Part shown: piece by piece, positions 7,965 through 18,618 of the stretch
How the letters are laid out: each line of letters begins with the position of its first letter
Numbering within the stretch: the stretch's first letter is position 1
DNA from: Hymenobacter aerilatus
GTDB taxonomy: Bacteria; Bacteroidota; Bacteroidia; Cytophagales; Hymenobacteraceae
Assembly: GCF_022921095.1 (NCBI RefSeq)
Contig: NZ_CP095053.1
Coordinates: 5,064,501-5,128,500, forward strand
Direction: 5' to 3'
DNA length: 64,000 nucleotides
Program-made: the position numbers and the translations under genes
The notes under the pieces: model-generated
Told to the model about the DNA's origin: nothing
The model's input: the letters and a program-made list of their open reading frames with translations, nothing else
Database searches by the model: none

Positions 7965-10319
7965 TTATTTAGTCACCAGCTTGTCAATTTCCTGCTGATT
8001 GAGCTGTACTGGATACTGGGCGCGTAGTTGCTCAATCCACTGCTGCTCTAAGTAGTTCTGGTAGTCGGAAGTGGCCTGACCGCGGGTTTCGCTTAGTTTC
8101 TTAGGGCCAGCAGGTAGCTGCTCTTTGATGATAACGGAGTAGTAGCGGCCATCCAATTGCACGGGATAGGTACCGGGGCCGCGCTGCCATACCTGGTCCA
8201 CTGCTTTGTTGTCGCCCTGCTGGAACGTGCGCTGTTGGATTTTAACGGCTAGCGGGCTTTTCTCGTTGAAGCGCTGCTCAATGGTAGCCAGGTCACGGGT
8301 TGCGCCCCTCAGATAAACCGCATTGGGATCCAGATTTTTAGCCTTATTTCCTTCGACTTTGGTACCCGTCATGATACGGTTGGCCTGAACTCCCTTTGCT
8401 TCTAATGAGCTTCTAACCTGCTGAATACGCTTTCTGGCAAGTGTACCTTCTGCCGAGGTCCGCAACCGACCGCTTACCGATACAATCAGCGTTGTATCCG
8501 TGGCCATTTGGTCTGCCAACGCCTCCAGCGTTGGCTGGCTGGCTGGTAGTAAAGTGGCCGTGCGCGGCTGAAATCCGATGGTAGCCGGAATGCCTTTTGT
8601 AGTTGGCAATAGACCAAGTGCTATTCCGGTACCACCATTCTTAGTCACGGGCTTCGAATTATCTACCACTAGTGGTAATACTTCCTTTAACACCTCCGGC
8701 GAAGCTGCATTCACAACCGTGGCTTGCACGCGTGGTGCCCACTGGTAATTCTGTTGGTGCTCCGTGAAGAACTTTTGCAGCCCTACCGAGTCGTCAATAG
8801 CCTTGGACCAGACTTTCTCATCCATTAGCTGAAACAGCAGAATACCATCGCGGTATTCCTTCACCAGCATCCGGTAGTCTTCGTATTTGCCTTCCAGGTT
8901 ATCGCGCTCGTAGTTGGTCAGGCTCTGGTCCACGTATTGGTCGTAGAGCACCTGCATGGCGTGCTGGGGCTCGTCGCCTGGGCGGGGGCGCTGGCTTTGC
9001 TCCACGTAGGCTAGGAAATCAGTGGCAGGGTAGGTTTTGCCATTGATGGTGAACAGGGTAGGGTTAGCCGCTGGCTTGCCTTTCCCCTTGGTCACTTGCA
9101 TACCTGAATACTTGAAGCGCCCATTCACTAGGGCTGTGTCAGCCTTCGAGAAAGCATACTCTTTCCCCGCTTTATTTTCTTCGAATTTATTTTCTGCTTT
9201 CACACGCTTGAGAAAAGCGGCGTGGTTCAGCTCGGAGCGTGAGTCCTTGGCCACCTTACTTTTTAGGGTAGGCTGCATGGCCTCAAACGAAGGCACCGAC
9301 ATTTTTTCAATCAGCTTGATAACGTGCCAGCCGTAGGGAGTTTGCACGGGGCGCGACAAGTCGCCGGGCTTCTGCAGCTTGAAAGCGGCTTCCTCAAAGC
9401 TCGGAATCATGCGGCCCGCGCCAAAAGCGGGAATCTCGCCGCCGTTGGGCGCCGAGCCGGCATCTTCCGAAAACTGCGCTACCAGCTTGTCCCAGTTCTC
9501 GCCGCGCTGAAGGCGGCTATACAGCTCGTCGATTTTCTTTTTAGCAGTAGCCGAATCGGCAGCGGGCATGTTGGGCGTGGCCCGAATCATGAGGTGGGCT
9601 ACCTTGATTTCGCCCTGCGCTGCCCGGGTGTCGTTCACCTTGATGAGGTGGTAGCCGAAACGCGTCCGCACCGGCTCCGATACCTGCCCCACCGGCGTTT
9701 TATAGGCTGCCGACTCAAACGGGTACACCATCTGCATGGAGGTGAAGTACCCCAGCCGGCCGCCATTTTCGCGGGCCGAAGGGTCTTCTGAGGTTTGGCG
9801 GGCTACCGTTTCAAAGTTCTCACCGCCGCTGGTCACGCGCTGGCGCAGGGCCTGCGTTTTCTGATAGGCAGCCAGCGTGTCTTTGGGCGAGGCATCGGGC
9901 GCTACCCTAAGTAGGATGTGCGAAGCGTTGATTTCCTTGCTCAGGCGGTCGTAGGCCTCCCGCACGAGCTGGTCGGTTACGCTTTTCTCGGTGAGGTAGG
10001 GCTGGGCCAGCTGCTGGCGGTAGCCGTCCAGCTCGCGCCGGAACGCTTGCGTGGTATCCAGGCCGCGCTGCTCGGCATCCAGTACTTTCAACTTGAAGTT
10101 GGTATACAGCTTCAGGTACTCATCCACGCCGGCACGGGTACCAAAATCGGGGGCAGTGCTGTTGTTTTTCCGATATACATAGGCAAACTCCGATGCAGGT
10201 ACCGGGTGCGTACCCAGGGTTTCGACGACGGGCTGCTTGGTTGCCGATGGAGATTTGGTAGACTGGCAGCCGGCCAGTAGTGCCAAGGCAGCGCCGGCGT
10301 ACAGAATGCGTTTAGGCAT
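7965..10319 (-). CDS. Peptidylprolyl isomerase lipoprotein, PpiD/SurA-like
   Basis: A 784-residue lipoprotein. The signal ends in the lipobox LLAGC (Cys at residue 18), so it is anchored to a membrane facing the periplasm. Two consecutive parvulin domains lie at about residues 130-240 (NASHILLRVAPDAS, GGRLGYFTSMQMVYPFE, FGYHLIKVNDTRA) and 240-350 (KVAHLMIRATPN, GGEIPAFGAGRMIPSFEEAA, YGWHVIKLIEK). The C-terminal 400 residues are less typical and contain a stretch resembling an OmpA-like segment (VSVSGRLRTSAEGTLARKRIQ, in part; then LEAKGVQANRI). It probably acts in outer-membrane protein folding with the SurA-like gene that follows 232 bases downstream. Confidence 0.88.
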   Translation of the reverse strand: MPKRILYAGAALALLAGCQSTKSPSATKQPVVETLGTHPVPASEFAYVYRKNNSTAPDFGTRAGVDEYLKLYTNFKLKVLDAEQRGLDTTQAFRRELDGYRQQLAQPYLTEKSVTDQLVREAYDRLSKEINASHILLRVAPDASPKDTLAAYQKTQALRQRVTSGGENFETVARQTSEDPSARENGGRLGYFTSMQMVYPFESAAYKTPVGQVSEPVRTRFGYHLIKVNDTRAAQGEIKVAHLMIRATPNMPAADSATAKKKIDELYSRLQRGENWDKLVAQFSEDAGSAPNGGEIPAFGAGRMIPSFEEAAFKLQKPGDLSRPVQTPYGWHVIKLIEKMSVPSFEAMQPTLKSKVAKDSRSELNHAAFLKRVKAENKFEENKAGKEYAFSKADTALVNGRFKYSGMQVTKGKGKPAANPTLFTINGKTYPATDFLAYVEQSQRPRPGDEPQHAMQVLYDQYVDQSLTNYERDNLEGKYEDYRMLVKEYRDGILLFQLMDEKVWSKAIDDSVGLQKFFTEHQQNYQWAPRVQATVVNAASPEVLKEVLPLVVDNSKPVTKNGGTGIALGLLPTTKGIPATIGFQPRTATLLPASQPTLEALADQMATDTTLIVSVSGRLRTSAEGTLARKRIQQVRSSLEAKGVQANRIMTGTKVEGNKAKNLDPNAVYLRGATRDLATIEQRFNEKSPLAVKIQQRTFQQGDNKAVDQVWQRGPGTYPVQLDGRYYSVIIKEQLPAGPKKLSETRGQATSDYQNYLEQQWIEQLRAQYPVQLNQQEIDKLVTK

Positions 10320-10438
10320 AAAACAATAAATCTTCTAAAACAGACGCCCTACGCCGTTGCGCAGGAAAGGACCGATGCAATTTTACGGATTTTTTCCCGC
10401 CCAGCCCGTGGAGAGCGGCACCCGCGGGCGCAAAACAA

Positions 10439-10462
10439 AAGGCACCCCGCGAAAGGTGCCTT
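10439..10462 (-). terminator. Terminator of the partner-switching operon
   Basis: AAGGCACC (10439-10446) pairs with GGTGCCTT (10455-10462) around an 8-base loop, flanked by A- and T-rich bases, 26 bases beyond the kinase stop codon. Confidence 0.8.
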
Positions 10463-10488
10463 CTTGTACCAAACTCAACTGATTCTAT

Positions 10489-10902
10489 TCAGGAAACGCG
10501 CTTGTGCAGCCGGCAAACGTTGTGCGCGCCGGAAGTAGTGAACTCCACGCTATCCATAATGCGGTTCACCAACGCCATGCCTACCCCGCCTTTTTTGCCC
10601 AGGCGCACGTGCTCATTCAGGTCCGGCTCACGGAAGGTAGCGGGACGGTAAGAAACTGGGCTGCTGTCTTCGATGGCAATATCTACGGCATGATTTACGA
10701 AATTGATACTCAGGCACAAAGAGCGGGATTCGTCTTCCCCGTTGGCATGAATTATAAGATTCGCCACTACCTCGTCGACAGCCAGTACAATTTGATTGAG
10801 CTGCAGATCCGACAAGTTGTGAGTTGCCAGATAGTCGTTCACGAAGTCGCGTACCACTTTCAGGTTTTCTCTGTTACAACTAATACGGATATCCTTTTTC
10901 AT
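10489..10902 (-). CDS. RsbW-like anti-sigma serine kinase / ATP-binding protein
   Basis: A 137-residue GHKL-fold ATPase (HATPase_c_2). Members phosphorylate an STAS-domain antagonist and, when free, hold a sigma factor or other target inactive. The N box is in LAVDEVVANLIIHA, the G1 region in AIEDSSPV and the G2 loop in GKKGGVGMALVNRIMD. The ATG at 10900-10902 (MKKDIRISCNREN) is preferred over a TTG seven codons upstream. The STAS gene ends 27 bases upstream and the SpoIIE phosphatase comes before that, giving a full partner-switching set. No sigma factor gene is adjacent, so the final target is unknown. Confidence 0.88.
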   Translation of the reverse strand: MKKDIRISCNRENLKVVRDFVNDYLATHNLSDLQLNQIVLAVDEVVANLIIHANGEDESRSLCLSINFVNHAVDIAIEDSSPVSYRPATFREPDLNEHVRLGKKGGVGMALVNRIMDSVEFTTSGAHNVCRLHKRVS

Positions 10903-10929
10903 GGAAGCAGCGTCCGCCGACAAAAGAAA

Positions 10930-11259
10930 TTAAATAGCAACGGCTTCTGCCTGCGTGGGTACTATCGTCATCAGCGAGTCGAGCCCGAGAATCTCAAATA
11001 CGTTGTGCACCTTTTCCTGCATGTTGTAGAAAATGAGCTTCACATTAGCATCCTGCAACCGTTGCAGATGGGAAATAAAAACGCCCAAGCCAGCCGAAGA
11101 GATATAGTTGAGGCGCTGACAGTCAATTAATATTTTTTGGTAGTCCAGAACTTCTGGTTTCGATAGCTCCGTATCCAGAATCACAGACGAGCTGGCGTCC
11201 AGCTCACCGTCCAGACTGAGGGTGAGCGATGTATCAGTGGCTTGTTGTGTTATTTTCAT
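10930..11259 (-). CDS. STAS domain anti-sigma factor antagonist (RsbV/SpoIIAA-like)
   Basis: A 109-residue single STAS domain protein. The conserved phosphorylation loop is YISSAGLGVFISHLQ; Ser55 aligns with the phosphorylated Ser58 of SpoIIAA. In its unphosphorylated form such a protein binds the cognate RsbW-like kinase and releases that kinase's target. It sits between the phosphatase (14 bases upstream) and the kinase, which marks them as one operon. Confidence 0.93.
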   Translation of the reverse strand: MKITQQATDTSLTLSLDGELDASSSVILDTELSKPEVLDYQKILIDCQRLNYISSAGLGVFISHLQRLQDANVKLIFYNMQEKVHNVFEILGLDSLMTIVPTQAEAVAI

Positions 11260-11273
11260 GCCTCGGCTCTACG

Positions 11274-13370
11274 TTAGGAGTGCAAGTCAGGTTGAACTGC
11301 TTTGAATTTAATCACCAGCAATGTCTGATCGTCGTGCACAGGCTGTCCATGACTGAACTCGGATAAGTCGCTCAGAATCTGTTGTTTGATTTCTTCTGCT
11401 TCCAGGTAATAAGTGCGCTCCAGCACGCGCTGCAACCGTTCCTCGCCATACTCCTCCTGCTGGGCCCCACGCGCCTCCACAATACCATCCGTATACACTA
11501 CCATCACATCGCCGGGGTTGTAATCGTAGAACTGGTTTTTGATGTGTTTCTCGTAGGAGTCGTTGCGGATAATACCCAGGCCTAGCCCCGCCGTGCGGAA
11601 ATACGACACTTCTTCCTTGATGGAATGGTAATAAAGCGTGTGGCAGTGCCCGGCGCGGGCAAATACAAAGCCACCATGCTCGTAGTCAATGATGTAGAGT
11701 GAGGCGGTGATGAATGATGATTTCTCCAGGCAGTGAACCAAGGCCGTATTGGCCTGTGCCATAAAGCGGCTAGGCACCGGAAACTTCTCCCGGTCGTTAC
11801 GAGCCAGGGGATTTTCCTGCATCAGGGCGTGAAAGATGCCCTTCATCTGCGCTACGTGGAAAGCGGCCGTCACGCCCTTTCCCGATACGTCGCCTACCAG
11901 AATGGCTAGGCGTCGGCCCGGTAGGTGCAGAAAGTCGTAGAAGTCGCCGCCTACCTCTTTAGCAGCCAGCGCGTAGGAGCTGATTTCAAACCAGTTATCG
12001 GTGGGTAGGGTTTTCGGAATGAGGCTGTCCTGCACGGCTGAGGCAATCTTCAACTCCTCCTGTACCCGCTCGTTTTCGATGGAGGCTTGCAGCAGCTGCA
12101 AGTTCTCAATGCTGAGCACGGTTTGGCTGGTGAAAGTTTGCAGAATGCCTAGGTTCTCGCGGTCGAAACCGTGGCGCTGGTCCTTCAGCATGTACAAAGA
12201 GCCATAGCGCCGTTTGGTGGAGCGCAACGGCATTACAATCATCGACGAAAACGGCAGCTTCAGACTGCGAAATCCGCTGCTATTATCGAGGTCGTTGTTG
12301 AGGTACTCGATATGGCCCAGATTATAGTCGGTGAGCAAACTATGAATGGCCGCGCTCTGCTCGGACTCTATGTTGAAATACTGGCCCGAGTAGCCATCCA
12401 CGGAAGCGTCCAGGGTCAGCCAGGCGGCATCGGCACCTACTGTCTGCACGGCCGAGTCGAACAGCGTGCTGTAGATTTCCTTTTCGGTCTGGCCTTTCTG
12501 AATCAACTGCGTCAGGCGCTGAAGGCTCAGGATTTCTTCGCGCTTCTGCTCAAACACACCCGCCGTGGGTAGGTTGAAGAACGTGACCAGTAGGCCCACC
12601 AGCGAGTAGAAAGTAGCAAAGAACACCGTGAGCAGCAAAAACGCGTGCTGGGGTGCGGGGGCCACTAGTTTGGGGTCGTGTTCGATGCGAAGAAAGTACA
12701 CCACAAACACGCCCATGCACAGCAGCAAGCCCGCCTGCAGCAGCACTACCTCCCACTTCTGGCGGCGGTTGAGGTAGGCCACCCATTTCTGGTTGCCGCT
12801 AAGGTAAATGCCAAATAGGGCCAGGGCCCCCATCATGGGATAGGCCAGCAGGCCCGTAGGGGCCCAGTTTAGTAAGCGAAATAGTAGGGTAGCACCCAGC
12901 AGCAGTTCAAACCAGAGCCACTCGCGCCGCAGGTGGGTAGGCGCCCGAAACAATACCAACGACCGCCACGTGTAGTTGGTGCTGGCCAGAAAGATAATGA
13001 ACAGCGCCAGGTTGATGGTGTAGATAACCGCGAATAAAACCCGGTCGTTGCTCGGTGCTTCGGCCTGTATAAAGCGCTCGAGCAAGTGCAATCCCACGCA
13101 CACGCTGGCCAGCACACCCGGCCCCAGCAACAGCCGCCGCAGCAGCCCCGTGAAATCGGTGCCGCGGAGCGGGTCGGGGCGGTTACGCTGGTACAGAAAT
13201 ACGCCCGCCGCAAAGCATGCCTGGGCTGCCAGCGCCACCCAGGCAGAAGGCTTTCCCAGCTGCTCGGCTAGGGTAGGGCTGGCTGCCAGCAGCGTACAAT
13301 ACAGCAGCACAAACCAGCTCAGAATCGTGAGAGGTAGGACGGCAGTTTGCAGCTTCTGGCGAAGGGACAT
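11274..13370 (-). CDS. PP2C-type SpoIIE/RsbU-like phosphatase with membrane and GAF domains
   Basis: A 698-residue membrane protein that should dephosphorylate the STAS protein encoded next. The N-terminal 270 residues hold about seven hydrophobic helices. A GAF sensor domain follows (about 290-450, with TLDASVDGYSGQYFNIES and the segment LRSTKRRYGSLYMLKDQRHGF in part), then a short coiled linker (ENERVQEELKIASAVQDSL). The last 220 residues are the SpoIIE phosphatase: KEVGGDFYDF with the metal-binding Asp, VGDVSGKGVTAAF, ARAGHCHTLYY and VVYTDGIVEARG. The ATG at 13368-13370 is preferred to a GTG 16 codons earlier. The signal sensed is not known. Confidence 0.93.
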   Translation of the reverse strand: MSLRQKLQTAVLPLTILSWFVLLYCTLLAASPTLAEQLGKPSAWVALAAQACFAAGVFLYQRNRPDPLRGTDFTGLLRRLLLGPGVLASVCVGLHLLERFIQAEAPSNDRVLFAVIYTINLALFIIFLASTNYTWRSLVLFRAPTHLRREWLWFELLLGATLLFRLLNWAPTGLLAYPMMGALALFGIYLSGNQKWVAYLNRRQKWEVVLLQAGLLLCMGVFVVYFLRIEHDPKLVAPAPQHAFLLLTVFFATFYSLVGLLVTFFNLPTAGVFEQKREEILSLQRLTQLIQKGQTEKEIYSTLFDSAVQTVGADAAWLTLDASVDGYSGQYFNIESEQSAAIHSLLTDYNLGHIEYLNNDLDNSSGFRSLKLPFSSMIVMPLRSTKRRYGSLYMLKDQRHGFDRENLGILQTFTSQTVLSIENLQLLQASIENERVQEELKIASAVQDSLIPKTLPTDNWFEISSYALAAKEVGGDFYDFLHLPGRRLAILVGDVSGKGVTAAFHVAQMKGIFHALMQENPLARNDREKFPVPSRFMAQANTALVHCLEKSSFITASLYIIDYEHGGFVFARAGHCHTLYYHSIKEEVSYFRTAGLGLGIIRNDSYEKHIKNQFYDYNPGDVMVVYTDGIVEARGAQQEEYGEERLQRVLERTYYLEAEEIKQQILSDLSEFSHGQPVHDDQTLLVIKFKAVQPDLHS

Positions 13371-13686
13371 ACGAGAGCAATACGAGGAAAAAACCAACAA
13401 CCAGTCTATAGTGAGCACAGAGCAGCGTGGCCGAAAGGACGGGCAAGATACGGAGCTAGCCGAAAACTGCTAACCACTCTCGCGGTAGCAACTAAAATCG
13501 TTAGTGATTTTCGGTACAAGTATAGAAGCTCTGCCTGAGATGAGAAAACTCGTTCGGAATAGTTTGCCGGGCGCTGTCGACGCCGTGTTGTATTCAGCTT
13601 TAAAAATGGTAGAGACTCGTTAGTAAGCGGTTATCCACGAGCCTTGAACTTGTTGAGCAATGATGGCTGAGAAGCCGAAAAGGCAA
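13371..13686. other. Intergenic region without recognisable gene
   Basis: About 315 bases between the phosphatase gene and the guaB terminator. No open frame with gene-like content and no RNA family recognised. It must hold the promoter of the partner-switching operon on the minus strand, but no convincing TTTG/TAnnTTTG pair was pinned down. Confidence 0.5.
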
Positions 13687-13718
13687 AAGCCCGTTGTGCT
13701 ATGCGGCACAACGGGCTT
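13687..13718 (-). terminator. guaB terminator
   Basis: AAGCCCGTTGTGC (13687-13699) pairs perfectly with GCACAACGGGCTT (13706-13718), flanked by A-rich sequence on the distal side. It lies 24 bases beyond the guaB stop. Confidence 0.9.
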
Positions 13719-13741
13719 CAGATAAGCAGCCATGTAGTACG

Positions 13742-15238
<1,497 letters not shown>

Positions 15239-15249
15239 TTATTGCCGGA

Positions 15250-15257
15250 CAAAGCTA
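15250..15257 (-). promoter_or_regulatory. Predicted -7 element of the guaB promoter
   Basis: On the minus strand this reads TAGCTTTG, a match to the Bacteroidota -7 consensus TAnnTTTG, 35 bases before the guaB ATG. No good -33 TTTG at the usual 17-23 base spacing was found. Confidence 0.5.
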
Positions 15258-15368
15258 CGACGAAAAGTTGGCTTCCGTGTTATCAAACCATGAAAGATGC
15301 CTTACAAGTCCACTCCGAATAAGAGGCATGAGTGCAAACAGACCGCCCGATTTCCCCTACCTTGCGCT

Positions 15369-15384
15369 ACGCAAACGTTTGTCT
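15369..15384 (+). promoter_or_regulatory. LacI-type operator-like palindrome upstream of the GH2 gene
   Basis: ACGCAAACGTTTGTCT contains the 10-base palindrome CAAACGTTTG with the central CG step typical of LacI/PurR-family operators. It ends 18 bases before the GH2 start codon. AACGTTTG inside it also fits the -7 promoter element at seven of eight positions, so a bound repressor would cover the promoter. Confidence 0.5.
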
Positions 15385-15401
15385 AAACCGACTTAGTCTC
15401 T

Positions 15402-17885
15402 ATGCCCCGTTTTCATTACCCCGCTTTCGCAGCGGGTTTTGTGTTGCTGTTTGCTTCCGCATCCGTCACCGGTTTTGCCCAAAGCCACCAAGACTACCTG
15501 CTCACCGACAACTGGAAATTCACGAAAGGTGAGGTTGCCAACGCCGCCGCCCCGGCTTTCCGGGATGCGAAGTGGCAGACCGTACGCGTACCGCACGACT
15601 GGGCCATCTACGGCCCGTTTGGCGCCGACAACGACAAGCAGCAGGTGAAGATTGAGCAGAACAAGGAGGAGCAGGCCACTGTGAAAACCGGCCGCACGGG
15701 CGGCCTACCCTTTGTGGGGGTAGGGTGGTACCGGCGGCAGCTGGAGGTGCCGGGCTTTGGGGCGGGCAAGCGGGCGGTGCTGGTGTTCGACGGTGCCATG
15801 AGCGATGCCCGCGTCTTCATCAACGGCAAGGAGGTAGGCCGCTGGCCCTACGGCTACAACTCGTTTCACTTCGACATCACTGATTACCTGCAAGCCAGCG
15901 GCAACAATACGCTGGCCGTGCGCCTGGAAAACCAGCCGGAGTCGTCGCGCTGGTACCCGGGGGCGGGGCTGTACCGCAACGTACACCTCATCGTGAGCAA
16001 CGACGTGCACATTCCGGTGTGGGGTACCTACCTCACCACACCCGAAATCAACACCGAGTTTGCCAAAGTCAGGCTGAAAACCAAGGTAGAAACGCCCGGC
16101 AACACCTTTCAACCGCTGCGCTTGGAAACTGAAATCCGCGATGCGGCCGGGCAGGTAGTAGCCACTACCTCGTCTACCCTGGCGGCTACCGATCAGCAGG
16201 AGTTCGAGCAAAACCTGATTGTGAAAGCGCCCAAGCTTTGGTCGCCCGAAACGCCTACCCTCTATACGGCCACCTCCAAGCTCTATGCGGGTGATGTGCT
16301 GAAGGATGAATACAAAACACCATTTGGTATCCGCTCCTTTAAGTTTGAGGCTGGCAAAGGCTTCTCCCTGAATGGGCAGTCGCGCAAGTTTAAAGGCGTG
16401 TGTAACCACCACGACCTGGGGCCCCTGGGCGCAGCCGTAAACAAGGCCGCCCTGCGCCGGCAGCTGGTGCTGCTGAAAGACTTGGGCTGCGACGCCATCC
16501 GGACCACCCACAACATGCCCGCGCCGGAACTGGTGAAGCTCTGCGACGAAATGGGCTTTATGCTGATGGTGGAGTCCTTCGACGAGTGGAAAACGCCCAA
16601 GGTGAAAAACGGCTACAGCCAGTATTTTGATGAGTGGGCCGAGAAGGACCTCGTGAACATGGTGCACCAGTACCGCAGCAACCCCTCGGTGATTATGTGG
16701 AGCATCGGCAACGAGGTGCCCGACCAGAGCGCGCCCGGCGGCAACAAGCTCGCCAAGCGTCTGCAAGACATTGTGCACCGCGAGGACCCTACCCGCCCCG
16801 TAACGGCCGGCATGGACCGCATCGGCGATGCTATCAAGAATAACTTCGCCTCGGTGCTCGATATTCCGGGCTTCAACTACAAGCCGCAGCTCTACCCCGA
16901 TGCCGATAGCAAGCTGCCCCAGGGCTTTTTGCTAGGCTCCGAAACGGCCTCTACTGTTAGCTCACGCGGGGTATACAAGTTTCCGGTGGAGCTGGCCAAG
17001 CAGAAAAAGTACCCCGACAACCAGTCGTCTTCCTACGATGTGGAATACTGCGTGTGGTCGCAGATTCCGGATATCGAGTTTGCGGCGCAGGATACGCTAC
17101 CCTACGTGGCCGGCGAGTTTGTGTGGACGGGCTTCGACTACCTGGGTGAGCCTACCCCCTATGATGAATCGTGGCCCTCGCACAGCTCCTACTTCGGCAT
17201 TCTGGACCTGGCGGGCATGCCTAAAGACCGGTATTACCTCTACCGCGCCCGCTGGAACACCCAGCAGCCTACCCTGCACGTGCTGCCGCACTGGACTTGG
17301 CCCGGCCGCGAAGGTCAAACCACGCCCGTATACTGCTACACCAATTCGCCCTCGGCCGAGCTGTTTGTAAATGGCAAGAGCATGGGCCGCCAGACCAAAT
17401 CCAACACAGCCGACCTACGCACCCGCAACCGCCTGATGTGGAACGACGTGCAGTACCAACCCGGTAGCATCAAAGTAGTAGCCTACGATGCCCAGGGCAA
17501 AGCCGTAGCCGAAGAAACCGTACGCACCGCTGGCAAACCTCACCACATCCGCCTAGTAGCCGACCGCACTCAGCTAGCCGCCGACGGCCAAGACCAAGCC
17601 TACATCACCGCCCGGGTAGAAGACGCCCAGGGCAACCTCTGCCCCGACGCCACCGAGCAGCTGCGCTTCAAGGTAAGCGGTGCGGGCAGCTTCCGGGCCA
17701 TCGGCAACGGTGACCCTACCTCCCTAGAGTCGTTCCAGGCGCCACAGATGCACGCGTTTCATGGGCAGCTAGTGGCCATTGTGCAAACCACCGGTAAGCC
17801 CGGCGCCGTGCGCGTGCAAGCCACCGGCAAAGGGTTAAAAAGTGGGGAAGTGACGTTGCAAACGGCCGCAGAGAAAGTGCGGTAA
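15402..17885 (+). CDS. Secreted glycoside hydrolase family 2 (beta-galactosidase-like)
   Basis: An 827-residue retaining glycosidase with a signal peptide (cleavage near TGFAQ, residue 27). Domain order: GH2 sugar-binding jelly roll (about 30-210, with VPHDWAIYGPF and YGYNSFHFDITDYL), Ig-like sandwich (210-310), TIM barrel (310-600), a DUF4982-type domain (about 625-700, PVYCYTNSPSAELFVNGKSMG) and a C-terminal Ig-like domain. The acid/base Glu is E438 in WSIGNEVP and the likely nucleophile is E572 in AGEFVWTGFDYLGEP. Beta-galactosidase or a related exo-activity is likely; the true sugar is not readable. It is not inside a polysaccharide-utilisation locus: no SusC/SusD pair is adjacent. Confidence 0.92.
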   Translation: MPRFHYPAFAAGFVLLFASASVTGFAQSHQDYLLTDNWKFTKGEVANAAAPAFRDAKWQTVRVPHDWAIYGPFGADNDKQQVKIEQNKEEQATVKTGRTGGLPFVGVGWYRRQLEVPGFGAGKRAVLVFDGAMSDARVFINGKEVGRWPYGYNSFHFDITDYLQASGNNTLAVRLENQPESSRWYPGAGLYRNVHLIVSNDVHIPVWGTYLTTPEINTEFAKVRLKTKVETPGNTFQPLRLETEIRDAAGQVVATTSSTLAATDQQEFEQNLIVKAPKLWSPETPTLYTATSKLYAGDVLKDEYKTPFGIRSFKFEAGKGFSLNGQSRKFKGVCNHHDLGPLGAAVNKAALRRQLVLLKDLGCDAIRTTHNMPAPELVKLCDEMGFMLMVESFDEWKTPKVKNGYSQYFDEWAEKDLVNMVHQYRSNPSVIMWSIGNEVPDQSAPGGNKLAKRLQDIVHREDPTRPVTAGMDRIGDAIKNNFASVLDIPGFNYKPQLYPDADSKLPQGFLLGSETASTVSSRGVYKFPVELAKQKKYPDNQSSSYDVEYCVWSQIPDIEFAAQDTLPYVAGEFVWTGFDYLGEPTPYDESWPSHSSYFGILDLAGMPKDRYYLYRARWNTQQPTLHVLPHWTWPGREGQTTPVYCYTNSPSAELFVNGKSMGRQTKSNTADLRTRNRLMWNDVQYQPGSIKVVAYDAQGKAVAEETVRTAGKPHHIRLVADRTQLAADGQDQAYITARVEDAQGNLCPDATEQLRFKVSGAGSFRAIGNGDPTSLESFQAPQMHAFHGQLVAIVQTTGKPGAVRVQATGKGLKSGEVTLQTAAEKVR

Positions 17886-17904
17886 TTGAGTAGTCATTTA
17901 ATAC

Positions 17905-17952
17905 AGAAGCCTTTCACACGGATGCTCGTTGGGTCGGTGTGAAAGGCTTCTT
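17905..17952 (+). terminator. Terminator after the GH2 gene
   Basis: AGAAGCCTTTCACAC (17905-17919) pairs perfectly with GTGTGAAAGGCTTCT (17937-17951), followed by T-rich sequence. Confidence 0.9.
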
Positions 17953-18108
17953 TGTTTGTTAATATTTTGCTAATATTTCTATTGTAGAAGTATTTTGTTT
18001 ATGGTAAGCAAGGATTATTTATTGTTTAGTTTGATGATATTATTGTTTTTGATAATAATACTATCTATAAGAGATGATTTATAAACACTATTATGCTGCG
18101 TAATTTAT

Positions 18109-18618
18109 TTAAGAAAATAACTTGAAAATAAAATAAAGATATTTAGTATTATAACTCATAGAAAAAAACTTCATTCCCTCATGGGTTGCTACAAAACCAA
18201 TTTTCTCATAAAATCGAATAGCATCAGGTCTTCTTTTATCTGTCGTTAATTGTAGTAAAAAACAGCCTTCTTTTTTAGCTCTTTTTATCGCATACTCAAA
18301 AACTCTCTGGCCAATTCCTTGCCCTCTATAGCTTGAATTCGTTCAAACGGCTTCAATCTGTGCTCTGCGGCCACCGTGATGAGTCAGGTATTGAATAAAG
18401 GTTAGATGGAAAGTGGCAACTTTATTTCCATTTAGTTCTGCAATGGTTAATTCATGGTTAGGATCAGCACTAATTATTTCAAACGCCTTGCTATAGTTAA
18501 GGGAAAGCGCTTCTAATGATTTCTCTCTTGCTGCTCCAAGTTTGTCATCAGCCAGCATATCTATGATATCTGGCAGGTCGTCTTTTGTTGCAAGTCTAAA
18601 CGTGAGTTCGTGCTCCAT
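18109..18618 (-). pseudogene. GNAT acetyltransferase gene interrupted by one in-frame TGA
   Basis: The frame from ATG 18616-18618 to TAA 18109-18111 would give a 169-residue GNAT acetyltransferase. The first half reads MEHELTFRLATKDDLPDIID and on to GGRRAQIEAV; it then meets TGA at 18343-18345. The same frame continues without a gap as TNSSYRGQGIGQRVFEYAIK, the acetyl-CoA loop (RGQGIG), and ends with DAIRFYEKIGFVATHEGMK, the usual GNAT motif B. The stop sits at the position of a residue just before the CoA loop; a CGA-to-TGA change would explain it. Only the first 91 residues would be made, lacking the CoA site, so the gene is probably inactive. It is much richer in A+T than its neighbours, which suggests foreign origin. 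Confidence 0.85.

Noticed and set aside
15705-16778. A 357-codon minus-strand frame opposite the GH2 gene
   Set aside because: Antisense shadow of the conserved glycosidase; composition rich in His, Val and Arg as expected from reading the wrong strand.
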